Shown piece after piece: positions 15,943-24,495 of a DNA stretch of 64,000 nucleotides. Below the pieces are notes generated by a model. The model was not told the origin of the DNA, did not search any database, and saw only the letters and a list, made by a program, of their open reading frames with translations. Source of the DNA: Nocardioides furvisabuli (lineage in GTDB: Bacteria > Actinomycetota > Actinomycetes > Propionibacteriales > Nocardioidaceae); assembly GCF_021083185.1 (NCBI RefSeq), contig NZ_JAIGQB010000013.1:1-64000 (forward strand). The letters run 5' to 3'. Each line of letters begins with the position of its first letter. Position 1 is the stretch's first letter. The position numbers and the translations under genes were made by a program.

Positions 15943-16691
15943 CGCGAGGTCCACCCTCCGTCCATCGTGTACGACGCGCCGGTGACCATGCCGGCGTCGT
16001 CGGAGCACAGCCACGCCACGAGCGAGGCCACCTCGTGCGCCTCGACGAGCCGCTTCACCGCGCTCTCGGTGAGCATCACCTGCTCGAGCACCTCTGCCTC
16101 GGCGATCCCGTGCAGCCTCGCCTGGTCGGCGACCTGCTTCTCGACGAGCGGCGTGCGGACGTAGCCGGGGTTCACGCAGTTGCTGGTCACGCCGTGGGGC
16201 CCGCCCTCGAGGCCGGTCACCTTCGAGAGACCCTCCAGCCCGTGCTTGGCGGAGACGTAGGCCGCCTTGAAGGCGCTGGCGCGCAATCCGTGCACGCTGG
16301 AGACGTTGACGACCCGACCCCAGCCGCGGGCGTACATCGACGGCAGCACGGCACGCACGAGCAGGAAGGGCGCCTCGAGCATCACCTGGTGGATCAGGCG
16401 GAAGTCGTCGGCGACGAACTCGTGGATGGGCGCGACCCGTTGGATGCCGGCGTTGTTGACGAGGATGTCGGCGTCCAGGGTGAGGTCGTCGAGCGCGCGG
16501 GTGTCGGAGAAGTCGACCACCCAGGCCTCGCCGTCGATCTCGGCCGCCACGGCCTCGGCCGCCTCCGCGTCCCGGTCGGCGACGACGACCCGGGCTCCGA
16601 GCTCGGCCAGGCGGCTCGCTGTGGCGCGACCGATGCCGCTCGCACCTCCGGTGACGACGGCTCGCCTCCCGGCCAGGGTCTGAGCAGTCAC
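15939..16691 (-). CDS. bdhA: 3-hydroxybutyrate dehydrogenase (SDR family)
   Basis: This 250-residue short-chain dehydrogenase has the cofactor motif TGGASGIG, NNAG, the catalytic Ser region NVSSVHGLRAS and the YVSAKHG (YxxxK) active site. The run WGRVVNVSSVHG and the later PGYVRTPLVEKQ with C-terminal DGGW match the 3-hydroxybutyrate dehydrogenase subgroup closely. It would interconvert 3-hydroxybutyrate and acetoacetate with NAD. The GTG start overlaps the TetR stop (GTGA), and its stop overlaps the hydrolase start. A related 3-hydroxyacid substrate cannot be excluded. Confidence 0.85.
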   Translation of the reverse strand: MTAQTLAGRRAVVTGGASGIGRATASRLAELGARVVVADRDAEAAEAVAAEIDGEAWVVDFSDTRALDDLTLDADILVNNAGIQRVAPIHEFVADDFRLIHQVMLEAPFLLVRAVLPSMYARGWGRVVNVSSVHGLRASAFKAAYVSAKHGLEGLSKVTGLEGGPHGVTSNCVNPGYVRTPLVEKQVADQARLHGIAEAEVLEQVMLTESAVKRLVEAHEVASLVAWLCSDDAGMVTGASYTMDGGWTSR

Positions 16692-17380
16692 GACGGGTCC
16701 TCCGGTGTCGGCGCGCCAGTCGGACGCGGGGCGAGCGCGGTCTCGATGAACCGCATCATGTGGTCCAGCACGTGCGGATCGATCTGTTCGGGGCGTCGAC
16801 CGTGGGCGTCGCGCTCCCAGAGGATGTACCGGGCCCCCACCAGCTCACCGATGCCCATCAGCGCCCAGGCCGCGACCTCCGGGTCGATGTCGGAGACCTC
16901 GCCCGCCACCTGTGCTCTGCGCAGTCCCTCCACGTAGCCCGCGACGATGCGCGAGTAGTGCAGGTGCAACGCCTCGGGCGAGACCAGCTCGGCCTCGCGC
17001 ACCACGCGGTAGAGCGCAGGGTGCTCGGCGGTGAACCTGAAGAAGCCGGCGAACCCGGCCCGCTCCGCCTCGAGCCTCGACGACGCGCCCTCCATGGCCT
17101 CGGCCATGGAGCGGCGTACGCGGCGGTTGAGGTCGATCACCAACGCCTCGAAGATCGTCTGCTTGCTGTCGAAGTAGAGGTAGAACGTGCCGAGTCCGAT
17201 GCCGGCACGCTCGGTGATCTTGACGATCGACGCCTCGTGGTAGCCGAGCTCGGCGAAGACCTCCTCGGCGGCCTCGAGCAGCTTGCGCTGCGTGGCCTGT
17301 CCCCGCTTGGTGCGACTCGGCGCGTGGGGGGACATCGGGTCGGCACGTCGCTCGAGCTCACTGAAGTCAGACGTGGTCAT
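16688..17380 (-). CDS. TetR-family transcriptional regulator of the liv-type operon
   Basis: The 230-residue regulator has an N-terminal TetR helix-turn-helix (about residues 28-75, with VKITERAGIGLGTFYLYFDS) and an all-helical ligand domain. A basic tail precedes the helix-turn-helix. The ATG at 17380 lies inside the end of the acyl-CoA ligase gene (14-nt overlap), and the stop overlaps bdhA. A TetR repressor embedded in a catabolic operon usually responds to a pathway CoA-thioester or acid. The palindrome at 23641-23653 over the operon promoter is its likely operator (inference). Confidence 0.9.
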   Translation of the reverse strand: MTTSDFSELERRADPMSPHAPSRTKRGQATQRKLLEAAEEVFAELGYHEASIVKITERAGIGLGTFYLYFDSKQTIFEALVIDLNRRVRRSMAEAMEGASSRLEAERAGFAGFFRFTAEHPALYRVVREAELVSPEALHLHYSRIVAGYVEGLRRAQVAGEVSDIDPEVAAWALMGIGELVGARYILWERDAHGRRPEQIDPHVLDHMMRFIETALAPRPTGAPTPEDPS

Positions 17381-18932
17381 GGGGCCTCCTGCGTGACGTG
17401 GCGGAGTGATCGACGGTGGCGAGGAGGTCGATCCGCGCGATCTTGCCGATACCGGTGCGCGGCAGCTCACCGAGCACGTGGACCCGGCGCGGCAGCTTGA
17501 AGCTCGCGAGGTGCTCGCGAGCATGCTCGAGCACCTCCTCGCCCGTGAGCCCGACTCCCGGGACCGACTCCACGAAGGCGATCCCGACCTGCCCCCAGAC
17601 CTCGTCGGGCACGGCGACCACCGCCGCGTCGACGACCATGGGGTGTCGCGCCAGCACCGCCTCGACCTCGGCCGGCGCGACGTTCTCGCCCCCGGAGATG
17701 TAGATGTGCTTGAGCCGGTCGACGATGCGGTAGCAACCGTCCTCGTCACGCTCGGCGAGATCTCCCGTGCGCAGCCAGTCGCCGGTGAACGCCGCCGCCG
17801 TGCGGTCGGGGTCGTGGAGGTAGCCGGAGAAGACACCCGGTCCGCGGACCTGGAGCTCACCCCTCCCAGCGCCCTCCACCACGGCGCCCACGGAGGTCGT
17901 CGTCATCAGCCGCACCTCGACGTAGGGGTAGGGCCAGCCGACCGCGCCGGCGTGGCCGGCGGAACGACTCGGGGGCAGGAACAGCACGTTGGGCGATGCC
18001 TCGGTGAGCCCGTAGCCGTGGGCGATCTCCACCCCACGCGTCGCCCACGTCTCACGCAGAGCCTGCGGCAGCGAGTCACCGCCGACCACGACCTGCCGCA
18101 GGGTGCTCAGGTCGGCTCCGCCGAAGCCGGGATCGCGAGCCAGCAGGTGCAGCATGGTCGGCACGCTCATCGTCGTGCTGACCCGACGGTCGGCGATCAG
18201 CCGCAGCACCCGCGACGGCTCGAACGCGCGCTCGAGCACCACGGTCGCACCGTGCCACCACGCCGCGAGCGGCTGGCAGTTCCACGCGGCCACGTGGAAC
18301 TGGGGCAGGGTCGCGAGCACGACGTCGTTCTCCGACAGACCCGCCGCCTGGGCCATGGCCAGGCTGTTCCAGAAGCAGTTGGCGTGGCTGAGGACGACGC
18401 CCTTGGGCATGGCCTCGCTCCCCGACGTGAAGATCACCAGCACCGGGTCGTCGTCGACGACGTCGCGCTGGGTCGGCCAGTCCTCGCCCGCCTCGACGAT
18501 GCGGGTCGGGACGGTCGCCTCGACACCCGTGCTGCCGGGAGTGACGAGCGGAGCCCTCACCTCCACAGCTTCCAGCGACTCCCGGGCCAGGCGAGACAGC
18601 TCGTCCTCGGCGACCACGAGGGCGGGTCGCGTCGTCCGCAGCAGTGGTCCGAGCTCGGACGCGGTGAGGCGCCACGACAACGGGACCATCGCCAGACCGG
18701 ACTTGGCGCAGGCGAAGAAGAGCACGACGTGGTCGGCGGAGTTGCCCGACAGCGTGGCGATGCGGTCACCGACGCCGTAGCCGGCCCGCACGAACGACTG
18801 TGCCAGCGCGTCACTGCGTCGCTCGAGCTCGGCGTAGGTGACGCTCACGCCGCGGTCGTCGATCGCGACCTTGCCGGGATGGCGCCGGGCACTGTCGACG
18901 AGCCAGCGGCCCAGGGTGTGTGAGTCGGTCAC
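17367..18932 (-). CDS. acyl-CoA ligase (AMP-binding family)
   Basis: The 521-residue ANL-superfamily enzyme would activate a carboxylic acid with ATP and CoA. The P-loop-like motif VLVIFTSGSEAMPKGV, the AMP-site motif HGYGLTEASPNV, the hinge WLRTGDLAERDEDG and the C-terminal Lys region PRTGIGKIARIDL are all present. The GTG start overlaps the LivM stop (GTGA), and its end overlaps the TetR gene. Encoded with an uptake system, it probably traps the imported acid as a CoA thioester. Substrate specificity is not readable. Confidence 0.9.
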   Translation of the reverse strand: MTDSHTLGRWLVDSARRHPGKVAIDDRGVSVTYAELERRSDALAQSFVRAGYGVGDRIATLSGNSADHVVLFFACAKSGLAMVPLSWRLTASELGPLLRTTRPALVVAEDELSRLARESLEAVEVRAPLVTPGSTGVEATVPTRIVEAGEDWPTQRDVVDDDPVLVIFTSGSEAMPKGVVLSHANCFWNSLAMAQAAGLSENDVVLATLPQFHVAAWNCQPLAAWWHGATVVLERAFEPSRVLRLIADRRVSTTMSVPTMLHLLARDPGFGGADLSTLRQVVVGGDSLPQALRETWATRGVEIAHGYGLTEASPNVLFLPPSRSAGHAGAVGWPYPYVEVRLMTTTSVGAVVEGAGRGELQVRGPGVFSGYLHDPDRTAAAFTGDWLRTGDLAERDEDGCYRIVDRLKHIYISGGENVAPAEVEAVLARHPMVVDAAVVAVPDEVWGQVGIAFVESVPGVGLTGEEVLEHAREHLASFKLPRRVHVLGELPRTGIGKIARIDLLATVDHSATSRRRPHDHV

Positions 18933-20026
18933 GGACGGGCCTCCTCGAGCTCCCGCTCGGAGTCGGCGGTCTCGAGCACCGTGGTGCCGCTGCGCGAACC
19001 ACCGCGACCGGTCAGCTTCGCCGCCGTCCCGGCGATGCCTCCGGGGACGAAGAGGACGACGAGGACGAAGAGCGCGCCCAAAATGAACATCGGCTCCGAG
19101 AGCGGGACGTGCAGCACCGCCGGCAGGGACTCGACCGCGTCGGAGCCGGCCAGCAGGGTGAGCCGTTGGTTGAGCAGGGTGTAGAGCACGCCACCCACGA
19201 TCGCGCCCCACCGCGATCCGACACCGCCCAGGACGACCATCACGAGCACGGTGATGGTGAGGTCGGCACCGACGGAGCGGGGGACCGTGCCGGACTGGAG
19301 CAGCAGGTACATCACGCCGGACAACGAGGCGATGAGACCGCCGACGACGAAGACGACGAGCTTGGCGGTGTAGGGCTGCAACCCCAGTGCCCGCACCCGG
19401 AGCTCGTTCTCCCGGGCTGCGGCGGCGACGTGTCCGACGCGGGAGCGATCCATCCACAGCACGACGAGGTAGGCCACGACCACCACGGCGAGCGCCGCCC
19501 AGTAGAGGTTGCGCGTGTGGACCACGCCGACCAGCGCGTCAGGAACGTGCTCGGTGGCGAGGGACAGGCCCTCTTCGCCTCCGGTGAGCCCGCCGGGGTT
19601 GCGACGCACGAGCACGGATCCCGCCTGGGCGAAGGCCAGGGTGACCATCGCGAACGGGATGCCGGTGACCCGCAGGCTGACCGCACCCGTGACCACCGCG
19701 ATCACCCCCGCTGCGAGCAGCGTCAGCCCGAACGCCGGCCAGAGCGACAGGTCGGTGCGCTCGAGCAGGATGCCCAACCCGTAGGCGCCGCAGCCGAAGT
19801 AGAGCGCGTGGCCGAAGGAGAGCAGCCCACCGGTGCCGAGCAGCAGGTTGTAGGACAGCGCGAGCGAGGCGTAGACCATGCAGAGGGCGAGCAGCTGCAG
19901 CGCACCCGGCGTGTAGGTCGGGCCGGGCAGGATGCCCGGCAGGCTGACGGACAGGAGCGGCAGGACCGCGAGCAGCACGACGAACGCAGCGCCGGCTCCC
20001 GCGGGGACGATCTTCGAGATGCGCAT
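18929..20026 (-). CDS. branched-chain-type ABC transporter permease (LivM family)
   Basis: The 365-residue permease has about ten hydrophobic segments and the LivM hallmark SYNLLLGTGGLLSFGHALYFG after the first membrane spans. The coupling region RSRVGHVAAAARENELRVRALG (EAA-like) and the family block LGGVGSRWGAIVGG follow. The cytosolic C-terminal tail is charged. It pairs with LivH. Its ATG and the LivH stop share one base (TGATG). Confidence 0.92.
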   Translation of the reverse strand: MRISKIVPAGAGAAFVVLLAVLPLLSVSLPGILPGPTYTPGALQLLALCMVYASLALSYNLLLGTGGLLSFGHALYFGCGAYGLGILLERTDLSLWPAFGLTLLAAGVIAVVTGAVSLRVTGIPFAMVTLAFAQAGSVLVRRNPGGLTGGEEGLSLATEHVPDALVGVVHTRNLYWAALAVVVVAYLVVLWMDRSRVGHVAAAARENELRVRALGLQPYTAKLVVFVVGGLIASLSGVMYLLLQSGTVPRSVGADLTITVLVMVVLGGVGSRWGAIVGGVLYTLLNQRLTLLAGSDAVESLPAVLHVPLSEPMFILGALFVLVVLFVPGGIAGTAAKLTGRGGSRSGTTVLETADSERELEEARP

Positions 20027-20901
20027 CAGGCTGCCTTCCCCATCAGTCCGGAGGGCCGCACGAGCAGGACCCCTGCCAGGGCGAGCACGATGACGAAGTC
20101 GCCGGTGCCGCCCGCGTAGTAGTTGGCGAACTGCTGGAGCAGGGCGACCAGCACGGACGCGACCGCCGCACCGGTGAGGGACCCGAGCCCGCCGATGACG
20201 GTGACGATGAAGGCGAAGATCAGCAGGCTGCCGCCCAGGCTCGGCGAGACGTAGCCGAAGTAGTGGGCCGCCAGGACCCCTCCGAGGCCGGCGGCGGCGC
20301 CACCGATCGCGAAGACCAGGGTGAAGGAGCGGCGTACATCGATCCCCAGCGCGGTCACCATCGCACGGTTCTCGACGCCGGCGCGGATGATCATGCCGTA
20401 GCGGGTCCGGCGCAGGAACACCACGATGGCGAGGAGGACCAGGGCGGCGACCCCGATGATCACGAACCTGTCGTTGGGGACCCGCGCGCCGAGGATGCCG
20501 GTCGTCTCGTCCAGCCAGGCCGGACCTCGGATGAAGGTCGGGTCGGTTCCCCAGATGCCCTCGAACAGCGCCACGCTCGCCAGCGACAGGCCTACCGTGA
20601 CCAGCACCTGCTCGATGTGGCGCTCGTAGAGCGGTCGGATCAGGAGCAGCTCGGTCAGCGTCGCGACCCCTGCACCGACGAGCGCGCCCACCAGGATCGA
20701 GGCGATGAAGCCGGGCCAGCTGGTGGCGTCCAGCCGCAGCGCGGCGGCGTAGCCCAGCAAGGCGCCGAGGGTGAGGAACGCCCCGTGCGCGAAGTTCAGC
20801 ACGTGCATGAGGCCGTAGATCAGGGACAGACCCGATGCCACGAGGAAGTAGAGGGCCCCGAGCCCGAGGCCGGTGGCGAGGAGCAGGACGATCGTGCTCA
20901 C
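20026..20901 (-). CDS. branched-chain-type ABC transporter permease (LivH family)
   Basis: The 291-residue permease has LivH features: LSLIYGLMHVLNFAHGAFLTLGA near the N-terminus and eight or so membrane segments. Then come the EAA-like loop RYGMIIRAGVENRAMVTALG and IGGLGSLTGA, and an end at VRPSGLMGK. The GTG start overlaps the LivF stop (GTGA). It forms the membrane pore with LivM. Confidence 0.93.
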   Translation of the reverse strand: MSTIVLLLATGLGLGALYFLVASGLSLIYGLMHVLNFAHGAFLTLGALLGYAAALRLDATSWPGFIASILVGALVGAGVATLTELLLIRPLYERHIEQVLVTVGLSLASVALFEGIWGTDPTFIRGPAWLDETTGILGARVPNDRFVIIGVAALVLLAIVVFLRRTRYGMIIRAGVENRAMVTALGIDVRRSFTLVFAIGGAAAGLGGVLAAHYFGYVSPSLGGSLLIFAFIVTVIGGLGSLTGAAVASVLVALLQQFANYYAGGTGDFVIVLALAGVLLVRPSGLMGKAA

Positions 20902-21626
20902 GGGCGCACCTCGCCGCTCTCGGCGTGGACGCCGAGCAACCGTTGGGTCAGGAGCTCGTCGGAGAGGAGGTCGCTCGCGGACCCGGTGTGGACCACCCGG
21001 CCGCCCGCGATGACGACAGCGTCGCCGGCCAGTCGTCGTACGACGTCGAGGTTCTGCTCCACCAGCAGGATCGGCACCGTCGCCGACGCCAGCCGCAACG
21101 CTTCGATGACCTGCTCGACGATGAGGGGCGCAAGCCCCTTCGTCGGCTCGTCGACCAGGAGCAGCAGGTTGTCGTTCAGGAGGACACGGGCGAGCGCGAC
21201 CATCTGCTGCTGGCCGCCGGAGAGGGTGCCCGCCATCTGGTCGCGACGCTGGACCAGGTCGGGGAAGAGCCGGTCCACCATCTCGCGCCGCTCCCGGGTC
21301 GCACTGCCCTGCCGCTCGGCGAGGGCGAGGTTCTCGCTCACCGTCAGCCGGGCGAAGACCTCGCGGTCCTCGGGCACGTAGCCGATACCGCGCTGGACCA
21401 CCTTGTGGGTGGGCAGGGCATCGATGCGCTCGCCGGCGAGGGTGACCTCGCCGGTGCGCTGGTAGAGACCGAGCACGCCCTTGAGCGTGGAGGTCTTGCC
21501 GACACCGTTGCGCCCGAGGACCGCGGTGATGCCGGTGGCCGGCACCGTGAACGACACGTCCTCGACGACCTGCTGCCCCGCGACCGAGACCGCGAGGTGG
21601 TCCACCACCAGGACCTGGCCGCTCAT
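20898..21626 (-). CDS. branched-chain-type ABC transporter ATPase (LivF family)
   Basis: The 242-residue ATPase has Walker A GRNGVGKT, the Q-loop region, signature LSGGQQQMVALAR, Walker B LLLLVDEPTKGLAP and an H-loop (ILLVEQNL). It has the compact size of LivF. Its ATG overlaps the LivG stop (ATGA). Confidence 0.94.
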   Translation of the reverse strand: MSGQVLVVDHLAVSVAGQQVVEDVSFTVPATGITAVLGRNGVGKTSTLKGVLGLYQRTGEVTLAGERIDALPTHKVVQRGIGYVPEDREVFARLTVSENLALAERQGSATRERREMVDRLFPDLVQRRDQMAGTLSGGQQQMVALARVLLNDNLLLLVDEPTKGLAPLIVEQVIEALRLASATVPILLVEQNLDVVRRLAGDAVVIAGGRVVHTGSASDLLSDELLTQRLLGVHAESGEVRP

Positions 21627-22387
21627 GCGCCGGTCCCGAGGTAGGCGCTCTGCACGGTGGGGTTGTTCATGACGGCCTCTGGGGTGTCGAAGGCGATGAT
21701 GGTGCCGAAGTACATGACGGCGACCCGGTCGACGAGACCGAGCAGCACCTCCATGTGGTGCTCGACCATCAGGAGGGTCGATCCCTGGGAGCGGTGCATC
21801 TCGCGGATCGTCTCCGAGAGCGCACCCACGTCGCCCGAGCCCACGCCGGCCATCGGCTCGTCGAGGAGCACGACGTCCGCGTCGGTGGCGCGCAGCACGG
21901 CGATCTCGAGCTTCCGCTTGTCGCCGTGGGACAAGCTGCCGGACGGCAGCTCCATCTTGTCGGCGAGCCCGACCTCCACCAGGTGCTCCTCGGCCGCACG
22001 GGTGGCGGCGTCGTCCGGACGCGGGAACCGCCACGGGGACAGGCTGCCTCCGAGGGCTACCTGCGCGGCCATCCGGACGTTCTCACGGACCGTGAGCTGA
22101 GGGAACAGGCTGGAGGTCTGGAACGTCCGTCCCAGCCCCGCCCGCGCTCGGCGGTGCACCGACAGGTCGGTGACGTCCCGGCCGTCGATGAGCACCGTGC
22201 CGGACGTCGGCCTCGTGATGCCGGAGACGATGTTGAACAGCGTCGTCTTCCCGGCACCGTTGGGACCGATCACGCCGACGAAGGACCCCTTCTCGACCTC
22301 GAGGTCGACCCCCTCGAGGATCGTGGCGCCCCCGATCGTGAGACCGAGGTCCTTCACCTGCAGTGCGGGCGTTGCTGGGGCGGGCAC
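21623..22387 (-). CDS. branched-chain-type ABC transporter ATPase (LivG family)
   Basis: The 254-residue ATPase has Walker A GPNGAGKTTLFN, the LivG-type insertion around the Q-loop (LGRTFQTSSLFPQL), a modified signature LSHGDKRKLEIA, Walker B DVVLLDEPMAGV and H-loop MVEHHM. The signature has SHGDK where SGGQQ is usual, which is common in LivG. The GTG at 22387 is chosen because it begins 7 nt after the substrate-binding protein stop and leaves a normal N-terminus. Confidence 0.92.
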   Translation of the reverse strand: MPAPATPALQVKDLGLTIGGATILEGVDLEVEKGSFVGVIGPNGAGKTTLFNIVSGITRPTSGTVLIDGRDVTDLSVHRRARAGLGRTFQTSSLFPQLTVRENVRMAAQVALGGSLSPWRFPRPDDAATRAAEEHLVEVGLADKMELPSGSLSHGDKRKLEIAVLRATDADVVLLDEPMAGVGSGDVGALSETIREMHRSQGSTLLMVEHHMEVLLGLVDRVAVMYFGTIIAFDTPEAVMNNPTVQSAYLGTGA

Positions 22388-22394
22388 GACGCGC

Positions 22395-23597
22395 TCAGCC
22401 CGCCTCGGGCGGGGCGACCTGGTCGGCGGCCACCGTCTCGACGAGCTCGGGGGTGAACGAGTCGCCGTCGGCGACCAGGCGCGCCTGGTACATCTCCTGC
22501 AGCAGGGCGTGGTCACCCTCGCGGACGGTCACCTCGCCCTTGGGCGCGGCGAAGGTGTAGCCCTCGAGCGCCTCGACCATCGCCTCGACGTCACCGTCGC
22601 CCTCCTCGATCGCTCGCACGATCATCTGGGCGGCGGTGAAGCCGTCCGGGGTGAAGAGGTCGACGGTGCCGCCGGCGCCTTCGACCGCCTCGACCATCGC
22701 GGCGTTGACGTCGTTGTCGGGAGCGGTGCCGAAGTAGTGGCTGAGGAAGCTGATCCGCTCCGCCACCGGGCCGTAGGCGCCGTACGTCGCGACGTCACCG
22801 AGCCCGGTCACGACCGGGGCGACATCGAAGACGCCCTGCTGCTCGAGCGACTGCCACATCGACCCCGTGGTCTCACCGGCCCAGGCCACGAACACCAGGT
22901 CGGGGTCGGCGTCCTTGAGCTGCTGGGAGAACGACGTGAACTCCTTGATGTCCTCACCCACGAGCAGCGGCTCGACGGTGGCACCCTCGGCGCCGAGGAG
23001 CGCCTCGACCGCTGCGGAGTTGCCCTGCCCGAAGGCGTTGTCCTGGGCATAGACCACGACCTTCTGCCCGTCGATGTCCTCGAGGAACGTCCCGGCGGTG
23101 GCGACGTCCTGCATGCTCTGGCGTCCGGAGCGGAAGGTGTAGGCGTTGAGGCCGGTGATCGCGTCGGCGGCCGCTGCACCGGAGATGTAGAGGACCTTGT
23201 TCTGCGCGGCCTGCTCGGCGAGGCTCAGCGAGATGCCCGAGGACACGGTGCCGGTCAGGATCTTGACGCCGTCGCCGACGTACTCCTTGGCCAGCTGCAC
23301 GGCCTTGTCCGGATCGCCGGTGTCGTCGCCGTTGCGGATCTCGATCGTGACGCCGGCGACCTCGCCCGTGCCGTCGGTCGCGTAGTCCAGTCCCGCCTCG
23401 AACCCGCTCAGGAACTGCGTGCCGTACGCCGCGAGCGGGCCGGTCTCGGACGTGATGACCCCGACCTCGATCGAGCCGCCGCCCGCCCCTGCCTCGCCTC
23501 CGTCGTCGCTGGCGCTGGGCGCGCACGCCGTCAGGGTCAGTACGGCGGCAGTGGCCGCCGCGGCCGAGGCGAGAACGTGGTGTGTGGTGAGCCGCAT
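22395..23597 (-). CDS. ABC transporter substrate-binding lipoprotein (branched-chain type)
   Basis: The 400-residue type I periplasmic-binding protein has a signal peptide with lipobox LTAC (Cys about residue 25), so it is a membrane-anchored lipoprotein. An acidic Gly-rich linker follows. The mature part starts IEVGVITSETGPLAAYGTQFLSG, the standard LivJ/LivK-like opening, and contains paired lobes (VVVYAQDNAFGQGN). ATG 23597 has GGGGAG 5 nt upstream. It is the first gene of a nine-gene operon whose promoter and operator lie just upstream. Companion enzymes suggest an organic acid ligand, not an amino acid. Confidence 0.93.
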   Translation of the reverse strand: MRLTTHHVLASAAAATAAVLTLTACAPSASDDGGEAGAGGGSIEVGVITSETGPLAAYGTQFLSGFEAGLDYATDGTGEVAGVTIEIRNGDDTGDPDKAVQLAKEYVGDGVKILTGTVSSGISLSLAEQAAQNKVLYISGAAAADAITGLNAYTFRSGRQSMQDVATAGTFLEDIDGQKVVVYAQDNAFGQGNSAAVEALLGAEGATVEPLLVGEDIKEFTSFSQQLKDADPDLVFVAWAGETTGSMWQSLEQQGVFDVAPVVTGLGDVATYGAYGPVAERISFLSHYFGTAPDNDVNAAMVEAVEGAGGTVDLFTPDGFTAAQMIVRAIEEGDGDVEAMVEALEGYTFAAPKGEVTVREGDHALLQEMYQARLVADGDSFTPELVETVAADQVAPPEAG

Positions 23598-23633
23598 GAC
23601 TCCCCTACCTTTCCGTTGATGGCCCCAGCACAA

Positions 23634-23653
23634 ACCTGAGACCTGATTCAGGT
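23634..23653 (-). promoter_or_regulatory. palindromic operator over the start of the liv-type operon
   Basis: ACCTGAATCAGGT (23641-23653) is a 13-bp perfect palindrome. A third half-site, ACCTGA, repeats directly at 23634-23639. It overlaps the predicted transcription start, the typical position for repressor control. The operon's own TetR protein is the likely binder. Confidence 0.7.
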
Positions 23654-23658
23654 AACGG

Positions 23659-23688
23659 AAACTAGGCTGCGCGACCGCTCTCTGTCAA
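23659..23688 (-). promoter_or_regulatory. sigma-A-type promoter of the liv-type operon
   Basis: On the minus strand a perfect TTGACA (23683-23688) is followed by an 18-nt spacer and TAGTTT (23659-23664). The predicted transcript starts near 23652 and has a leader of about 55 nt. The -35 overlaps the stop codon of the upstream acetyltransferase gene. Confidence 0.8.
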
Positions 23689-24482
23689 GCGCCCCACTCG
23701 CCGCTGCGCCTCTCGAGCATCAGCTGGCGCTCGGCGTCGGCGAAGCCGAGGCGGCGGTAGATCCCGACGGCCTCGCCGTCGGTGTCCGCGACGATCACCA
23801 GGGTGCGTACGCCGAGCCGGTCGAGGGCGTCCTGGCCGGCGGCGTGGACGACGGCTGCGGCAAGACCCTGGCGACGGTGGTCGGGGTGTGTCTCGACGCT
23901 CTGGAACCGGGCGACGCCGTCCTCGGTGACGAAGGCGCCGGCGGTGGAGACGAGCGTGCCGTCGACGAAGGCGCCGAAGCGCTGCCCGCGACCGGCGTCG
24001 ACGAGGCGGCGCTCCTGGACGTTCTTCTGCCGCGCGAAGGTCATGAAGGCCTCCTCGGGCGTCTGCGGGTAGAGCTGCTGGCTCAGTCGGGCGCGCGCCT
24101 CCCAGTCGTCGTCTCCGTCGAGGGCGCGGACCTCGGCAGCGACCTCGCGGGGCGCCACCAGGGCGGACGCGGTCAGCACGGTGGCGTCGTCGACGGTCAT
24201 GCCGGCGGCCTCGAAGGCTGCCCGGGCGTCGTCGGAGAGGTCGGCGGTGTCGATGCCGATGCTGACGTGGTCGGCCAGCGGGAACTCGGTGTGGAAGGCG
24301 CCGACGACCTCGCGCTCGCCGCCCGGGACGGGCGGCTGCGCCAGCAGGATGAAGTTGCCCCAGAAGTAGGACGGGTTGTCGGGCGAGCGGACGACGAGGT
24401 GCGTGCCGCGGTCCTCGACGATGCTGCCGGAGGCGGTCAGCAGGGCGAGGTCGGTGCGGAATCCCAGGGAGCTCACGTGCAT
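23685..24482 (-). CDS. GNAT-family N-acetyltransferase
   Basis: The 265-residue protein has a C-terminal GNAT domain with the acetyl-CoA loop VETHPDHRRQGLAAAVV (R/Q-x-x-G-x-A) and the final strand TDGEAVGIYRRLGF. The N-terminal half is a second, degenerate acetyltransferase-like domain. The substrate is unknown. ATG 24482 lies 7 nt after TAGCCT. Its stop codon is part of the -35 box of the liv-type operon. Confidence 0.85.
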   Translation of the reverse strand: MHVSSLGFRTDLALLTASGSIVEDRGTHLVVRSPDNPSYFWGNFILLAQPPVPGGEREVVGAFHTEFPLADHVSIGIDTADLSDDARAAFEAAGMTVDDATVLTASALVAPREVAAEVRALDGDDDWEARARLSQQLYPQTPEEAFMTFARQKNVQERRLVDAGRGQRFGAFVDGTLVSTAGAFVTEDGVARFQSVETHPDHRRQGLAAAVVHAAGQDALDRLGVRTLVIVADTDGEAVGIYRRLGFADAERQLMLERRSGEWGA

Positions 24483-24489
24483 GGTGCGG

Positions 24490-24495
24490 AGGCTA
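24490..24495 (-). promoter_or_regulatory. -10 element TAGCCT for GNAT gene
   Basis: TAGCCT, then 7 nt (CCGCACC), then ATG 24482. It overlaps the end of the upstream dehydrogenase gene (stop at 24493-24495). Confidence 0.45.
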
